From assembly GCA_018830485.1 (NCBI GenBank), contig JAHJRQ010000006.1, positions 1-64,000 of the forward strand: a DNA stretch of 64,000 nucleotides, written 5' to 3'. Made by a program: the position numbers and the translations under genes. This DNA comes from Pseudomonadota bacterium. Lineage in GTDB: Bacteria; Desulfobacterota; Desulfobulbia; Desulfobulbales; Desulfurivibrionaceae. The notes beneath the pieces are model-generated. The model did not search any database and was not told the origin of the DNA. It was given only the letters and a program-made list of their open reading frames with translations. Shown one piece after another: positions 44,605-52,805 of this stretch; the stretch's first letter is position 1; each line of letters starts with the position of its first letter.

Positions 44605-45525
44605 TCAGCGGCTTGCCGTTGCCTTCTGGGTGATTTTGGTGCGGATTTTCAGTTTGGCCAGGCCGAAACGGATGATGTTGTCCGACATCGCTTCGGCCAC
44701 ATCCAGGCTTCTGTTGACCAGGCCGAAAGCCTCCTTCTTGCTGAGCCCCATGATCGGCCCATAGTGCAGAAGCAATTCGCCGAGCTCCAGGGTTGAACCG
44801 TAGCAGATGATCCAGGTCAACCGGTTGCAGAATGCCGAAACATTGAGGAGATAGAGCTGGGAGTCGAATTTGCTCGTCGGCTGGGGCGGGTTCTGCCCCA
44901 TGCTTAAAACGATCTTTTCGGAGAAATTCCAGAAGCGGGCGATTTCCATGCCCACCGCGGAAAAGGTAAGGTCGTTCAATACGGTTTTGGCGGCAAACTC
45001 ATCGGAATATCCCCGGTCGATGAGTTCCTGGGCCTTGCGGTAGAGTTCGGGCAGATAGACCAGGATGATGAGCTTGCCCAGTTGGTGGAGCAGGGTGCAG
45101 ATGAACACCTCTTCTTCCTGCACATTGATTTTTTTTGCCTTGCAGAGGATCTTTGCCTGGGAGGCGCTGACAAAACAGAGGGCAAGGAGCTTGCTGATTT
45201 CTTCCTTCTCGACTCCGGCCTTGATGAAATCTTCAAACAGGGCCAGGCTGACGGCCAGTTCCTTCAGGGTGGTGAGGCCAAGGGTGGTGATGGCCCGGCT
45301 GATGTTGGTGATCGGCGCCGACCGGCTGTAAAAGGCCGAATTGACCACCTGCAGCAGTTTGGTGGTCAGGGAGGCGTCCTTGAGGATGACCCCGGCGATT
45401 TCCTCGGCGCTGGAGTCGTCGTTGTTCAGCAGGCGGAGCAGTTCCTCCACATGGTCGGACATGGCCGGCAGCTCGCTCATGTTGACCTTGCTGAATATTT
45501 CCCTGAGTGTTTTGTCTGAGCCCAT
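44605..45525 (-). CDS. HDOD-domain signalling protein (second)
   Basis: The 306-aa protein is an HDOD domain with LPAMSDHVEELLRLL near residue 18, ILKDASLTTKLLQVVNSAFY and the degenerate HD region TLLHQLGKLIILVYLP. It probably passes a signal by protein contact. It is convergent with glgC and separated from the PAS-protein gene by 211 bp. Its HDOD partner at 3957-4853 has a different length and tail. Confidence 0.85.
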   Translation of the reverse strand: MGSDKTLREIFSKVNMSELPAMSDHVEELLRLLNNDDSSAEEIAGVILKDASLTTKLLQVVNSAFYSRSAPITNISRAITTLGLTTLKELAVSLALFEDFIKAGVEKEEISKLLALCFVSASQAKILCKAKKINVQEEEVFICTLLHQLGKLIILVYLPELYRKAQELIDRGYSDEFAAKTVLNDLTFSAVGMEIARFWNFSEKIVLSMGQNPPQPTSKFDSQLYLLNVSAFCNRLTWIICYGSTLELGELLLHYGPIMGLSKKEAFGLVNRSLDVAEAMSDNIIRFGLAKLKIRTKITQKATASR

Positions 45526-45736
45526 AATACCTTTGCTGCCTTTGGTCGGGGGAGCCGTTTGCCTGCGCCTGGTTTGGCGGAGGTCTTGTCTCTTTACTTT
45601 CTACCCTGTCTGGCGGGGAAGTGTAAAATAAAATGTACGGGAATGCATGGCGAGCCCGAAATCGGGTGCACGGTTTTTTCCGGGATGGGTTCGTTGTTGC
45701 CGAAAACGCAGCGCACAGGAAAAAATTGCCTGTTTG

Positions 45737-46702
45737 TCAACGGTTTTTGAAGATCTGGGGAAGATGTTTTTCGGCGCATTCCTGGCAGATGCCGTGGCTG
45801 AACTCCACCTCGGCGTGGCTGCGGAGATAGCTTTCCAGTTGCTGCCACGCCCCGCTGTTGTCCTTGATCTTTTTGCAGTAGGAGCAGAGATGCAGCAACC
45901 CGTTGAGCCTTTTGGTCTTGGCCAGGGAGCCTTGCAGTTCTCTGATGAGAAGTTCCTTGCCCTTTTCCGTCATCTTGCGGATGGTCACATCGTGGGTGAT
46001 ATTCACCACGGCGGTGATCGTGCCGGTTGTATTCCTGAGCGGCGTGGAGGTGATCTCCAGGTGTCGTTCGCTGCCATTGATGTTCGCTATTTTTTCGTTT
46101 TTGTGGATTTTTCCATTTGTAAAAACCTCCTCGGCATGGCACGACTCGCACCGGCTCTGCCGGTCATGGTAGGCGGTATAGCATTTTTTTCCGAGGGTGC
46201 TCCCCCAGAGTTGCAGTGCGGCTTCGTTTTCGTAGAGAACTGAAAAATTCCTGCCGACGATGGTGCAGGGATCACCCAGGCTGGCAAGAATCACCTCGGC
46301 TTGGGAGCTGATCATTGCCTGGCCGGGTTGGGTGTCCCGGATGGCGATGGTCAGCAGTTCCGGGCAAGGGAGATGCGCCTGGAGGGAGCAGGACCGGTCT
46401 GGTCCCAAAGAAAGGGTTCTGCGTATCCGTGTTTTTCCCGAGGCGCAGAATTCGTGCAGCAGGGCGGGCAGGGCCAGGGTTTGGCCGAGGGCTTCCGGCA
46501 GCTCTTTGTCCAGGATATCTTCTTCTTGCACCGAAAGCAGTTCGCAAAAGAGCTGATTGGCAACCCTGGTCACAAACCCCCGGGGAGTGTCTGATCCGTC
46601 CCGGAGGACTTCAATGACACTCAAGGCGCAATGGAAGTCGTTGCTGATCGGGATGAAAATCTGTTGGAGAAGGTTCAGGGGAAAGCTTCCTGGGGTTTGC
46701 AA
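45737..46702 (-). CDS. PAS-domain protein with C-terminal Cys module
   Basis: The 321-aa protein has an N-terminal PAS-like region (residues ~1-110), a second PAS (ILASLGDPCTIVGRNFSVLY... to VVNITHDVTIRK, residues ~145-255) and a C-terminal module LCSYCKKIKDNSGAWQQLE ... HGICQECAEKH with paired CxxC. This last piece often follows PAS or receiver domains in Deltaproteobacteria and likely binds zinc. No kinase or output enzyme is present. Start is a TTG at 46700-46702 with AGGAG upstream. Confidence 0.8.
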   Translation of the reverse strand: MQTPGSFPLNLLQQIFIPISNDFHCALSVIEVLRDGSDTPRGFVTRVANQLFCELLSVQEEDILDKELPEALGQTLALPALLHEFCASGKTRIRRTLSLGPDRSCSLQAHLPCPELLTIAIRDTQPGQAMISSQAEVILASLGDPCTIVGRNFSVLYENEAALQLWGSTLGKKCYTAYHDRQSRCESCHAEEVFTNGKIHKNEKIANINGSERHLEITSTPLRNTTGTITAVVNITHDVTIRKMTEKGKELLIRELQGSLAKTKRLNGLLHLCSYCKKIKDNSGAWQQLESYLRSHAEVEFSHGICQECAEKHLPQIFKNR

Positions 46703-47097
46703 ACTATACGCTCCTGTTGTTTTCTGCTTACCGTGGCATGCACGGCGGGAAAGTTGAGAAAAAGGCGGAATGCGCCGCGTTTTTTCTGACACCGTTCCCC
46801 CCGGTAAAGTGGCAGATCAATACAGCGTATCGCACAAAAAACAGCCCAACAGATGTTGAAAAAAGCCATTCCGGTTTTTTTCAACCACGATCGGCCGGAA
46901 GTGAATTCTGTCCGATCTCGCAATTTCAACGAGTTAGCGCTCGACGAAATTGGCGACCCATCCATGGAGTGCACGCAGGGCATCGAAAAACGAGTTTTTC
47001 AACACCCTGCTAAGTTAAGCGGGCTGGAAGTTTGCTAATAATGGAGTTGGGCGCCAATGGCAATACGGAAAAAATACGGGGTTCGGCTGGAGGCCTG
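46703..47097. other. 395-bp non-coding gap with two A/T-rich hairpins
   Basis: A hairpin at about 46856-46886 (TTGAAAAAAGCC against GGTTTTTTTCAA) and one near 46984-46999 (GAAAAAC/GTTTTTC) could end the PAS-LuxR transcript. I see no gene in the remainder. Confidence 0.5.
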
Positions 47098-47949
47098 TCA
47101 GGTAAGGGAGGAGAGATGGGAGCGCAGGTTGGTTTTTTTGCTTTTTATGCCGAGTTTGACCCGGAGCTGGTCGCGGTAGAATTCCACCGTCCGGCAGGAG
47201 AGATCAAGGATGGCAGCCACTTGCTTGGTTGATCTCCCTTGCTTGATGAGCTCCGCCACTTCCAGCTCCCGGGGGGTGAGCCCCTTGAGTCTGGCCGAGA
47301 GTGTCAAGCAGAAGGTGGAGGTTATTTTTTCCAGATTTGCCGCAGCCACCCGGAGGTAGAGGGCGAGTTCCTCGTCCTTGCATCGGTCCTGAATTTTTTC
47401 CAGATAGGGCAGGACCAGGCGCTGCAGATTGTTGTGGATCCTCCGCTCATGCTCGGCGCTGGCCTCGGCGCTCTGGTGCAGGAGAAGGCTGAGGGCGTTG
47501 TTGACCTCGGTGAGCTCCCTGGCCTTCTGTTTGAGGCGAAGTTCCAGGAGCAACACTTCGCTGATGTCCCGGCTCATGCCGCGGAAGCCAATCACCTTTT
47601 TTCCTGCCAGCACGGGCAGGTAGTGGGTTTCGATGGGGATAACCGTCCCGTTGTTGCGCGTCGCCCGCCCCCGGATCCCCTTGCTGGGTTTTCTGCTCCG
47701 GCGGATCTCTTCGATGATTTTCCGCTGTTCCTCCCGGTCTTCCGGAGGAATGAGGGTTTCGATGATGTGGCGGCCCGCAAGTTCATGGGGGTCATAGCCA
47801 TAAAGGGCCTTGCAGCTTGGCGAGCAATAGGTCAGATTACCCTGGGCGTCTGTCTCCCAAACCCATTCAAGGCTTTGGGTCGCAAGTTCATGGAAGCGGG
47901 CGGTCTCGCTGGCCAGCCCCAGGGAGCATGGAGCTTCAGCCTTCATCAT
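47098..47949 (-). CDS. PAS-domain LuxR-type transcription regulator
   Basis: The 283-aa protein has a PAS domain (residues ~20-135: WVWETDAQGNLTYCSPSC, FRGMSRDIS), a coiled linker, and a C-terminal LuxR/FixJ HTH with GLTPRELEVAELIKQGRSTKQVAAIL and SCRTVEFYRDQLRVKLGI. It should bind DNA in response to a small-molecule or redox cue. It begins on the base after the trpA stop codon, so it is co-transcribed with trpBA, which is unusual for a regulator. Confidence 0.9.
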   Translation of the reverse strand: MMKAEAPCSLGLASETARFHELATQSLEWVWETDAQGNLTYCSPSCKALYGYDPHELAGRHIIETLIPPEDREEQRKIIEEIRRSRKPSKGIRGRATRNNGTVIPIETHYLPVLAGKKVIGFRGMSRDISEVLLLELRLKQKARELTEVNNALSLLLHQSAEASAEHERRIHNNLQRLVLPYLEKIQDRCKDEELALYLRVAAANLEKITSTFCLTLSARLKGLTPRELEVAELIKQGRSTKQVAAILDLSCRTVEFYRDQLRVKLGIKSKKTNLRSHLSSLT

Positions 47950-48714
47950 TTAGCGGAGCCCCGCGATAAAAGAACCCACCGCCTTTGCGCCTTTTTCTTC
48001 CACCAGCCTGATGGTAGCGGTGCCGATCACCGCCAGATCCGCCTTGCCGGTCAGGATCCGGACGTCTTCCCTGTTGCTGATGCCGAACCCCACGGCGAGC
48101 GGCAGGTCGGTGGCCTTGCGGCAGCGGGCCAGGTATGCATCGAAGGAGGCGTCGAACTCGGTCTTGCTGCCGGTGACGCCCCTGCGGGCCACGCAGTAGA
48201 TGAAGCCGTCTCCATGCCCGGCCAGGGTCCGCATCCGTTCTTCGGTGGAGGTGGGGGCGAAGATCTGGATCGGGGCAAGGCCAAGTTTATTGGCCAGCCG
48301 GAGATACTCCTCGCCTTCCTCGGGCGGCAGGTCGGGGATGATGCAGCCCCTGATCCCGATCTCCTTGGCCTTGCAGAGGAAATTCTCCACGCCGTACTTG
48401 AAGAGGATGTTGTAGTAGGTCATGAACAGAAAGGGGATATCGTGTTGCGCCGTCATCTCCGCGGCAAAGGCGAGGCAGTCCGCAACTGTGGTCCCGCCTG
48501 CAATGGCCTCCTGGTTGGCCTTGATGATCATGGGTCCGTCGGCCATGGGCTCGGAAAAGGGGATCTGGAGTTCGATTATATCCACCCCGTTTTCCACCAT
48601 CTGGCGGATCACCTCGCGGTTCACCCCAAAGGAGGGGTAGCCCAGGACCAGATGGGTCATGAGCAGGATATCTTTTTTGCTCCGGGCTGCCCGGATTTGC
48701 TCAGCGAGCTGCAT
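47950..48714 (-). CDS. trpA: Tryptophan synthase alpha chain
   Basis: The 254-aa protein has the TIM-barrel features VDIIELQIPFSEPMADGP (catalytic E and D: E in IELQIP, D in MADGP), IIPDLPPEE and GFGISNREDV for phosphate binding. It cleaves indole-3-glycerol phosphate to indole for the beta subunit. The ATG at 48712-48714 follows AAGGAGAGG; it overlaps trpB by 14 bases. Confidence 0.95.
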   Translation of the reverse strand: MQLAEQIRAARSKKDILLMTHLVLGYPSFGVNREVIRQMVENGVDIIELQIPFSEPMADGPMIIKANQEAIAGGTTVADCLAFAAEMTAQHDIPFLFMTYYNILFKYGVENFLCKAKEIGIRGCIIPDLPPEEGEEYLRLANKLGLAPIQIFAPTSTEERMRTLAGHGDGFIYCVARRGVTGSKTEFDASFDAYLARCRKATDLPLAVGFGISNREDVRILTGKADLAVIGTATIRLVEEKGAKAVGSFIAGLR

Positions 48715-49933
48715 ATTCCTCTCCTTTTTTCCGGATGAATTCCTTCCAGGAAGGATCATCAAAGGCATGGGCAATGGTGAAGATATCCTTGTCGCCCCGG
48801 CCGGACTGATTGATGATAATGGCCTGATCGTGGCTCAGCTCGCCTGCCTCCTTGAAGGCCTGGACAAAGGCATGGCTGGATTCCAGCGCCGGGATGATCC
48901 CTTCCTTCTTGATGGTCAGATCAAGCGCGGCCATGACCTCCTGGTCGGTGGCCGCGGCAAAACGGACCCGTCCTTTTTCCCACAGGTCGGTGAGCAGGGG
49001 GGAGACCCCGATGTAATCGAGCCCCGCAGCCACTGAATGGGTGTCGAGCATCTGGCCGTCGGAGTTTTGGAGAAACATGGTTTTGTAGCCCTGGGCCACG
49101 CCGGGGGAGGCGTCCTGGCTGGCGAGGCGGGCCGCATGCTGGCCGGTGTCAATCCCCTTGCCGCCGGCCTCCACCCCGATCAGCTCTACTTCGGGATCGG
49201 CGAGAAAACCCTGGAAGATGCCCATGGCGTTGGAACCGCCGCCCACGCAGGCATAGACTCGGGCCGGAAGTGTGCCGTGGGTGGCGAGGATCTGTTTGCG
49301 CGCCTCCTGGCCGATGATGGACTGGAACCAGGCCACCATCTCCGGAAAGGGGTGCGGCCCGCAGACCGTGCCCATCACGTAGTGGGTGGTGTCCATGTTG
49401 GAAACCCAGTCGCGGAAAGCCTCGTTGATGGCGTCCTTGAGGGTGCGGCTGCCGGTGGTCACCGGCACCACGGTGGCGCCGAGCTTTTCCATCCAGAAGA
49501 CATTGGGCCGCTGGCGGTGGACATCTTCCTCGCCCATGTAGATGGTGCAGGCAAAGCCGAACTTGGCGGCCATGGTGGCGCAGGCCACCCCGTGCTGGCC
49601 CGCGCCGGTTTCCGCGATCACCCGGGTCTTGCCCATGCGCTTGACCAGCAGCCCCTGGCCCATGACGTTGTTTGCCTTGTGCGCCCCGGTGTGGTTGAGA
49701 TCCTCGCGTTTGATGAATATTTGCGCCCCGCCGAAATGGCGGCTGAGGTTTTCGGCATGGGTGAGGGGAGTGGGCCGGCAGGAATAGGAGCCCATGAGCG
49801 CGACGTACTCCTGCCAGAAGGCCGGGTCTGCCTTGGCCTTGGCGTAGACCTCCCGCAGCTCCCGGAAGGTTTCGTACAGCACTTCCGGGATATAGGCGCC
49901 GCCCCATTGTCCAAAATATCCGGGTTTGTCCAT
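48701..49933 (-). CDS. trpB: Tryptophan synthase beta chain
   Basis: The 410-aa PLP enzyme has the lysine in KREDLNHTGAHKANN, GAGQHG, and the phosphate-binding GGGSNAMG, plus the C-terminal GRGDKDI motif typical of TrpB1. It joins indole and serine to tryptophan. Ribosome site AAGGAG precedes the ATG. No other trp genes lie in the window, and no trp leader peptide is visible upstream. Confidence 0.97.
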   Translation of the reverse strand: MDKPGYFGQWGGAYIPEVLYETFRELREVYAKAKADPAFWQEYVALMGSYSCRPTPLTHAENLSRHFGGAQIFIKREDLNHTGAHKANNVMGQGLLVKRMGKTRVIAETGAGQHGVACATMAAKFGFACTIYMGEEDVHRQRPNVFWMEKLGATVVPVTTGSRTLKDAINEAFRDWVSNMDTTHYVMGTVCGPHPFPEMVAWFQSIIGQEARKQILATHGTLPARVYACVGGGSNAMGIFQGFLADPEVELIGVEAGGKGIDTGQHAARLASQDASPGVAQGYKTMFLQNSDGQMLDTHSVAAGLDYIGVSPLLTDLWEKGRVRFAAATDQEVMAALDLTIKKEGIIPALESSHAFVQAFKEAGELSHDQAIIINQSGRGDKDIFTIAHAFDDPSWKEFIRKKGEEYAAR

Positions 49934-50101
49934 GGTGAATCTCCTTGCTGCCTAACCTGTAGGTTCTTTTTTTTGCTCGTTCCCAAACCGATACGATACT
50001 CCATCTGCGGCAGGTTCGACAAGGAGAGAAGGGGGCTTCAGCCTAAAAAAACGGCAGCGGGCTCACGGGGGCTTCCTTTCCGATTTATTCACGTTTTCCG
50101 C

Positions 50102-50130
50102 TTGACACGGATTTTTTTTCCATGTAGACG
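50102..50130 (+). promoter_or_regulatory. Likely sigma-70-type promoter of the roadblock/GTPase cluster
   Basis: TTGACA at 50102-50107 is a perfect -35 box, followed 17 bases later by TAGACG at 50125-50130 as a weak -10. It sits about 160 bp before the first gene, in the 355-bp gap (49934-50288) between trpB and that gene. The rest of the gap has no other feature I can support. Confidence 0.5.
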
Positions 50131-50288
50131 ATAGGAACGTGTTTTGCCGGAAATTCAGCAGATACAGAGCGTTTCAGCCGGTTTCAAGACCCCTTTCGGC
50201 AGACGCTTCGCCCCCTCTGTGTGCGGCAACCTTACCCCTGTTTGCTGTGATGGAGCACCCAAACCCTCACCATGGGAGAAAACGGGAT

Positions 50289-50684
50289 ATGCAAGATTTT
50301 ATCCTGACTGCGGAAATTCTGGAGAAAGCGAGGAACGCCATAGAGGGGTCGCTGATTCAGGCGGGCGTTCGCACCGCCCTGCTCATTGACGGAGCAGGCA
50401 ACATCCTCTCCAACTGCGGGCATGATTCCGACGAGATCGACGCCATTTCCCTTGCCGCGCTGGCCGCGGCCAACCTGGGGGCAACCTCCCAGATCGCCAA
50501 GCTGATCGGCGAGGAGGATTTCTCCCTGCTCTTTCACAAAGGGAAAAACGGGAATATTCATTTTGGCCGGATCGGCGACGAGCTGATTCTCATCACCATC
50601 TTCGGGGAAGATGTCTCGCTTGGTCTGGTGCGCTGCCGGGTGACCGATTTGACCGACACCCTCCTGCAGATTTTTGAAGGATGA
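50289..50684 (+). CDS. Roadblock/LC7-family protein (MglB-like)
   Basis: The 131-aa protein is a single roadblock/LC7 domain: AGVRTALLIDGAGNILSNCG, then SLAALAAANLGATSQIAKLIGEEDFSLLFH and ELILITIFGEDVSLGLVR. Such proteins act as GAPs or scaffolds for Ras-like GTPases. The GTPase gene starts three bases downstream. The ATG at 50289 follows GGGAG. It is the first gene of the 50.3-57.1-kb cluster. Confidence 0.88.
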   Translation: MQDFILTAEILEKARNAIEGSLIQAGVRTALLIDGAGNILSNCGHDSDEIDAISLAALAAANLGATSQIAKLIGEEDFSLLFHKGKNGNIHFGRIGDELILITIFGEDVSLGLVRCRVTDLTDTLLQIFEG

Positions 50685-50687
50685 CCA

Positions 50688-51308
50688 ATGGCGCTCATTG
50701 ATCTCAGCAAGAAGGAAATTCACTGCAAGATCGTCTATTACGGCCCGGGCCGCTGCGGCAAGACAACCAATCTGCTCACGGTGCACAGCTCCATGGCGGA
50801 TAGCGCCAGGGGCAAGATGCTGACCATCGAAACCAAGGGCGACCGAACCCTGTTCTTCGATCTTCTTCCTTTGAACCTGGGCAAGATCCGGGGATTCAAC
50901 ATCCGCATCCAGCTCTATACCGTGCCGGGCCAGGTCATGTATGCCGCAACCCGCAAGCTCGTCCTCAAGGGGGCCGATGGTCTGGTGTTCGTGGCCGATC
51001 CCCTCCAGGTGCGGAGGGAGAGAAACGTCGAGAGCCTGGAGGATTTGCGGACGAATCTCCTGGATTACGGGCTCAAGCTGGAAGAGATGCCCCTGGTAAT
51101 CCAGTACAATAAACGGGATCTTGTTGACACCCCGATCCCCACCCTGACCGTGGAAGAGCTTGACGCCGACCTGAACAGCGCCTACAAGGTAAAGACCTTC
51201 GAAGCCTCGGCGGTCACGGGAATGGGGGTTTTTGAAACCCTGCGGGAAATCAGCAAACAGACCGTGCGTTATGTCACCAATAAGCATCTGCTGCATGAGA
51301 CGAAATAG
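50688..51308 (+). CDS. MglA-like Ras-family GTPase
   Basis: The 206-aa protein has the P-loop YYGPGRCGKTTNLL, the switch-II-like YTVPGQVMY, NKRD (as YNKRDL) and SAV-type guanine specificity motif. MglA sets cell polarity in Myxococcus together with MglB. Compared with MglA the P-loop has RCG instead of LGG. It should cycle between GTP and GDP on the cytoplasmic face, controlled by the upstream roadblock protein. Confidence 0.92.
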   Translation: MALIDLSKKEIHCKIVYYGPGRCGKTTNLLTVHSSMADSARGKMLTIETKGDRTLFFDLLPLNLGKIRGFNIRIQLYTVPGQVMYAATRKLVLKGADGLVFVADPLQVRRERNVESLEDLRTNLLDYGLKLEEMPLVIQYNKRDLVDTPIPTLTVEELDADLNSAYKVKTFEASAVTGMGVFETLREISKQTVRYVTNKHLLHETK

Positions 51309-51356
51309 GCCCGGTGTTGTTTCTGGGTTGGCGATTTCTCAAGGAGAATGGAGTTT

Positions 51357-52796
51357 ATGACTGACAAGGCCCATGAACGAGACTTCCACGGCGAAATAGA
51401 CGACGCCATCGATACCCTTTTTGCCCCGCATGCCGGAGCAGTGCGGAACAAGCCTGCGGCCGCAACTGCTCCCGTTGCACCTGAGCGCCCGACTCCAGCC
51501 GCTCCCCAGGAAAAAGCGGCAGCCTTACCGGTCAGCCTGCTCTCCGCCGATGGGGCGGATGCCTTCAGCCCCTTTGAGGAAGCCCTGCTCTCCCTGGACT
51601 GGGAGATATCCGCAAGCAATATTGAAACCGCCCGACGGGCCTTGCAGGAAATTCAGGGCAATTTCGAGGTGGACAAGGCTGTCGCCCTGACGGAAGTTTT
51701 TTCGCTCATGGACAGACTGCTTGCGGCCATGGCCATCGCCCCGCAAAGCGTTTCCACCTCTGCGCCGAAAACCTTGCAGGAAGGTTTGCAAACCCTGCGG
51801 GCCGCGGCAGGCGCCGAGGATCTCTCCCTGATCGAGAAAACGCTGCTTGATCCCACCCTCTCCGAATTGCGTTCCGCCATTCCCAATATCCCCAAGGATT
51901 ACAGCAAGCTCGGGCAGGCGGCTCAGCCTGAAAAACAAGATTTCTCCGCGGGCGAGCAGAAAACAGCGGCCGCGGCCCAAACTCCTGCCGCGCAAACCTC
52001 CAGGACCGCCGCCTCTACCCGGGTTCCGCCGGACGAGGATATTTTGCCGGAGCTTCCCGTGGCGCCCGTCGGCAAGGCGGCTGCGGTGCTGATTGAAGCG
52101 GTGAATGCCCATCTCGCCGTGCTGGGCAAGTGCATTGCCAAACGGATCATCCCGGTTGAAAACCTTTTTGCCAAAACGCCTGGCTATGAGAAACTCCATG
52201 CCATCCACACCGAACTGCGGGAACGTCTGGAAAGGCAAAAGCAAAACCTGATCAAGGCGCTGGGCGTGAATTATCAGGCGGACGCCCCTGTCCCGGTCGA
52301 GCCGCCAGTCGGGCAATCGACAAAGCAGGCAGAGCCGGCGGCGGTTTGTCCGTGGCAGACTGTGGCACTTGCCACCTGGGGCGGGAAAACAGTCGGGTTT
52401 CTTCCGGAGCAGATTGTCTATCAAGGAAAACCGTCGCCCAAGGTCAGGAAATGCGGCCCGTTTCTGCCCCTGAAAATGCTGAAGCGCGGGTTTTTCGGCA
52501 AGATCGGTTTTGTCATGCAAGGCGAGTTGAGCTTTCAAGACGAAGCCGTTTTGAAAACGCTGACCATTCCGGTGGCTAAATCTTCCGGCGCGGAAGCCCC
52601 CCAGAATGACAGCCCTCTGTTGGTGCTGTGCAGGGAAAACAGCGGCATGGCCTTCTGGCTTGACGAGCCCACCGAACAGCTTGATGTCCCCCCCGGCTGC
52701 CGTTGGGAACCGGAAACCGATCCCGGCACCCTTGTCGCCGGCAATCTTACGATCAAGGGGAAAACCATCCCGGTCATAACCATGCGGAGCATGTAG
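51357..52796 (+). CDS. Two-part scaffold with CheW-like C-terminal domain
   Basis: The 479-aa protein starts with an Ala/Pro-rich segment, then a helical block FSPFEEALLSLDWEISASN (residues ~60-130) and another around residues 230-310. The C-terminal ~150 residues look CheW-like: VALATWGGKTVGFLPEQIV and TLVAGNLTIKGKTIPVIT. It likely scaffolds polarity or chemosensory proteins. I choose the ATG at 51357, since the ATG nine bases earlier lies too close to the AAGGAG site. The CheW call is by pattern. Confidence 0.6.
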   Translation: MTDKAHERDFHGEIDDAIDTLFAPHAGAVRNKPAAATAPVAPERPTPAAPQEKAAALPVSLLSADGADAFSPFEEALLSLDWEISASNIETARRALQEIQGNFEVDKAVALTEVFSLMDRLLAAMAIAPQSVSTSAPKTLQEGLQTLRAAAGAEDLSLIEKTLLDPTLSELRSAIPNIPKDYSKLGQAAQPEKQDFSAGEQKTAAAAQTPAAQTSRTAASTRVPPDEDILPELPVAPVGKAAAVLIEAVNAHLAVLGKCIAKRIIPVENLFAKTPGYEKLHAIHTELRERLERQKQNLIKALGVNYQADAPVPVEPPVGQSTKQAEPAAVCPWQTVALATWGGKTVGFLPEQIVYQGKPSPKVRKCGPFLPLKMLKRGFFGKIGFVMQGELSFQDEAVLKTLTIPVAKSSGAEAPQNDSPLLVLCRENSGMAFWLDEPTEQLDVPPGCRWEPETDPGTLVAGNLTIKGKTIPVITMRSM

Positions 52797-52805
52797 CCGG
52801 TCGGC

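Noticed and set aside
45737-46702. A CxxCH motif (CESCH) in the PAS protein as a c-type haem site
   Set aside because: There is no signal peptide or membrane segment, so covalent haem attachment is unlikely; the motif lies in a PAS loop with other cysteines.
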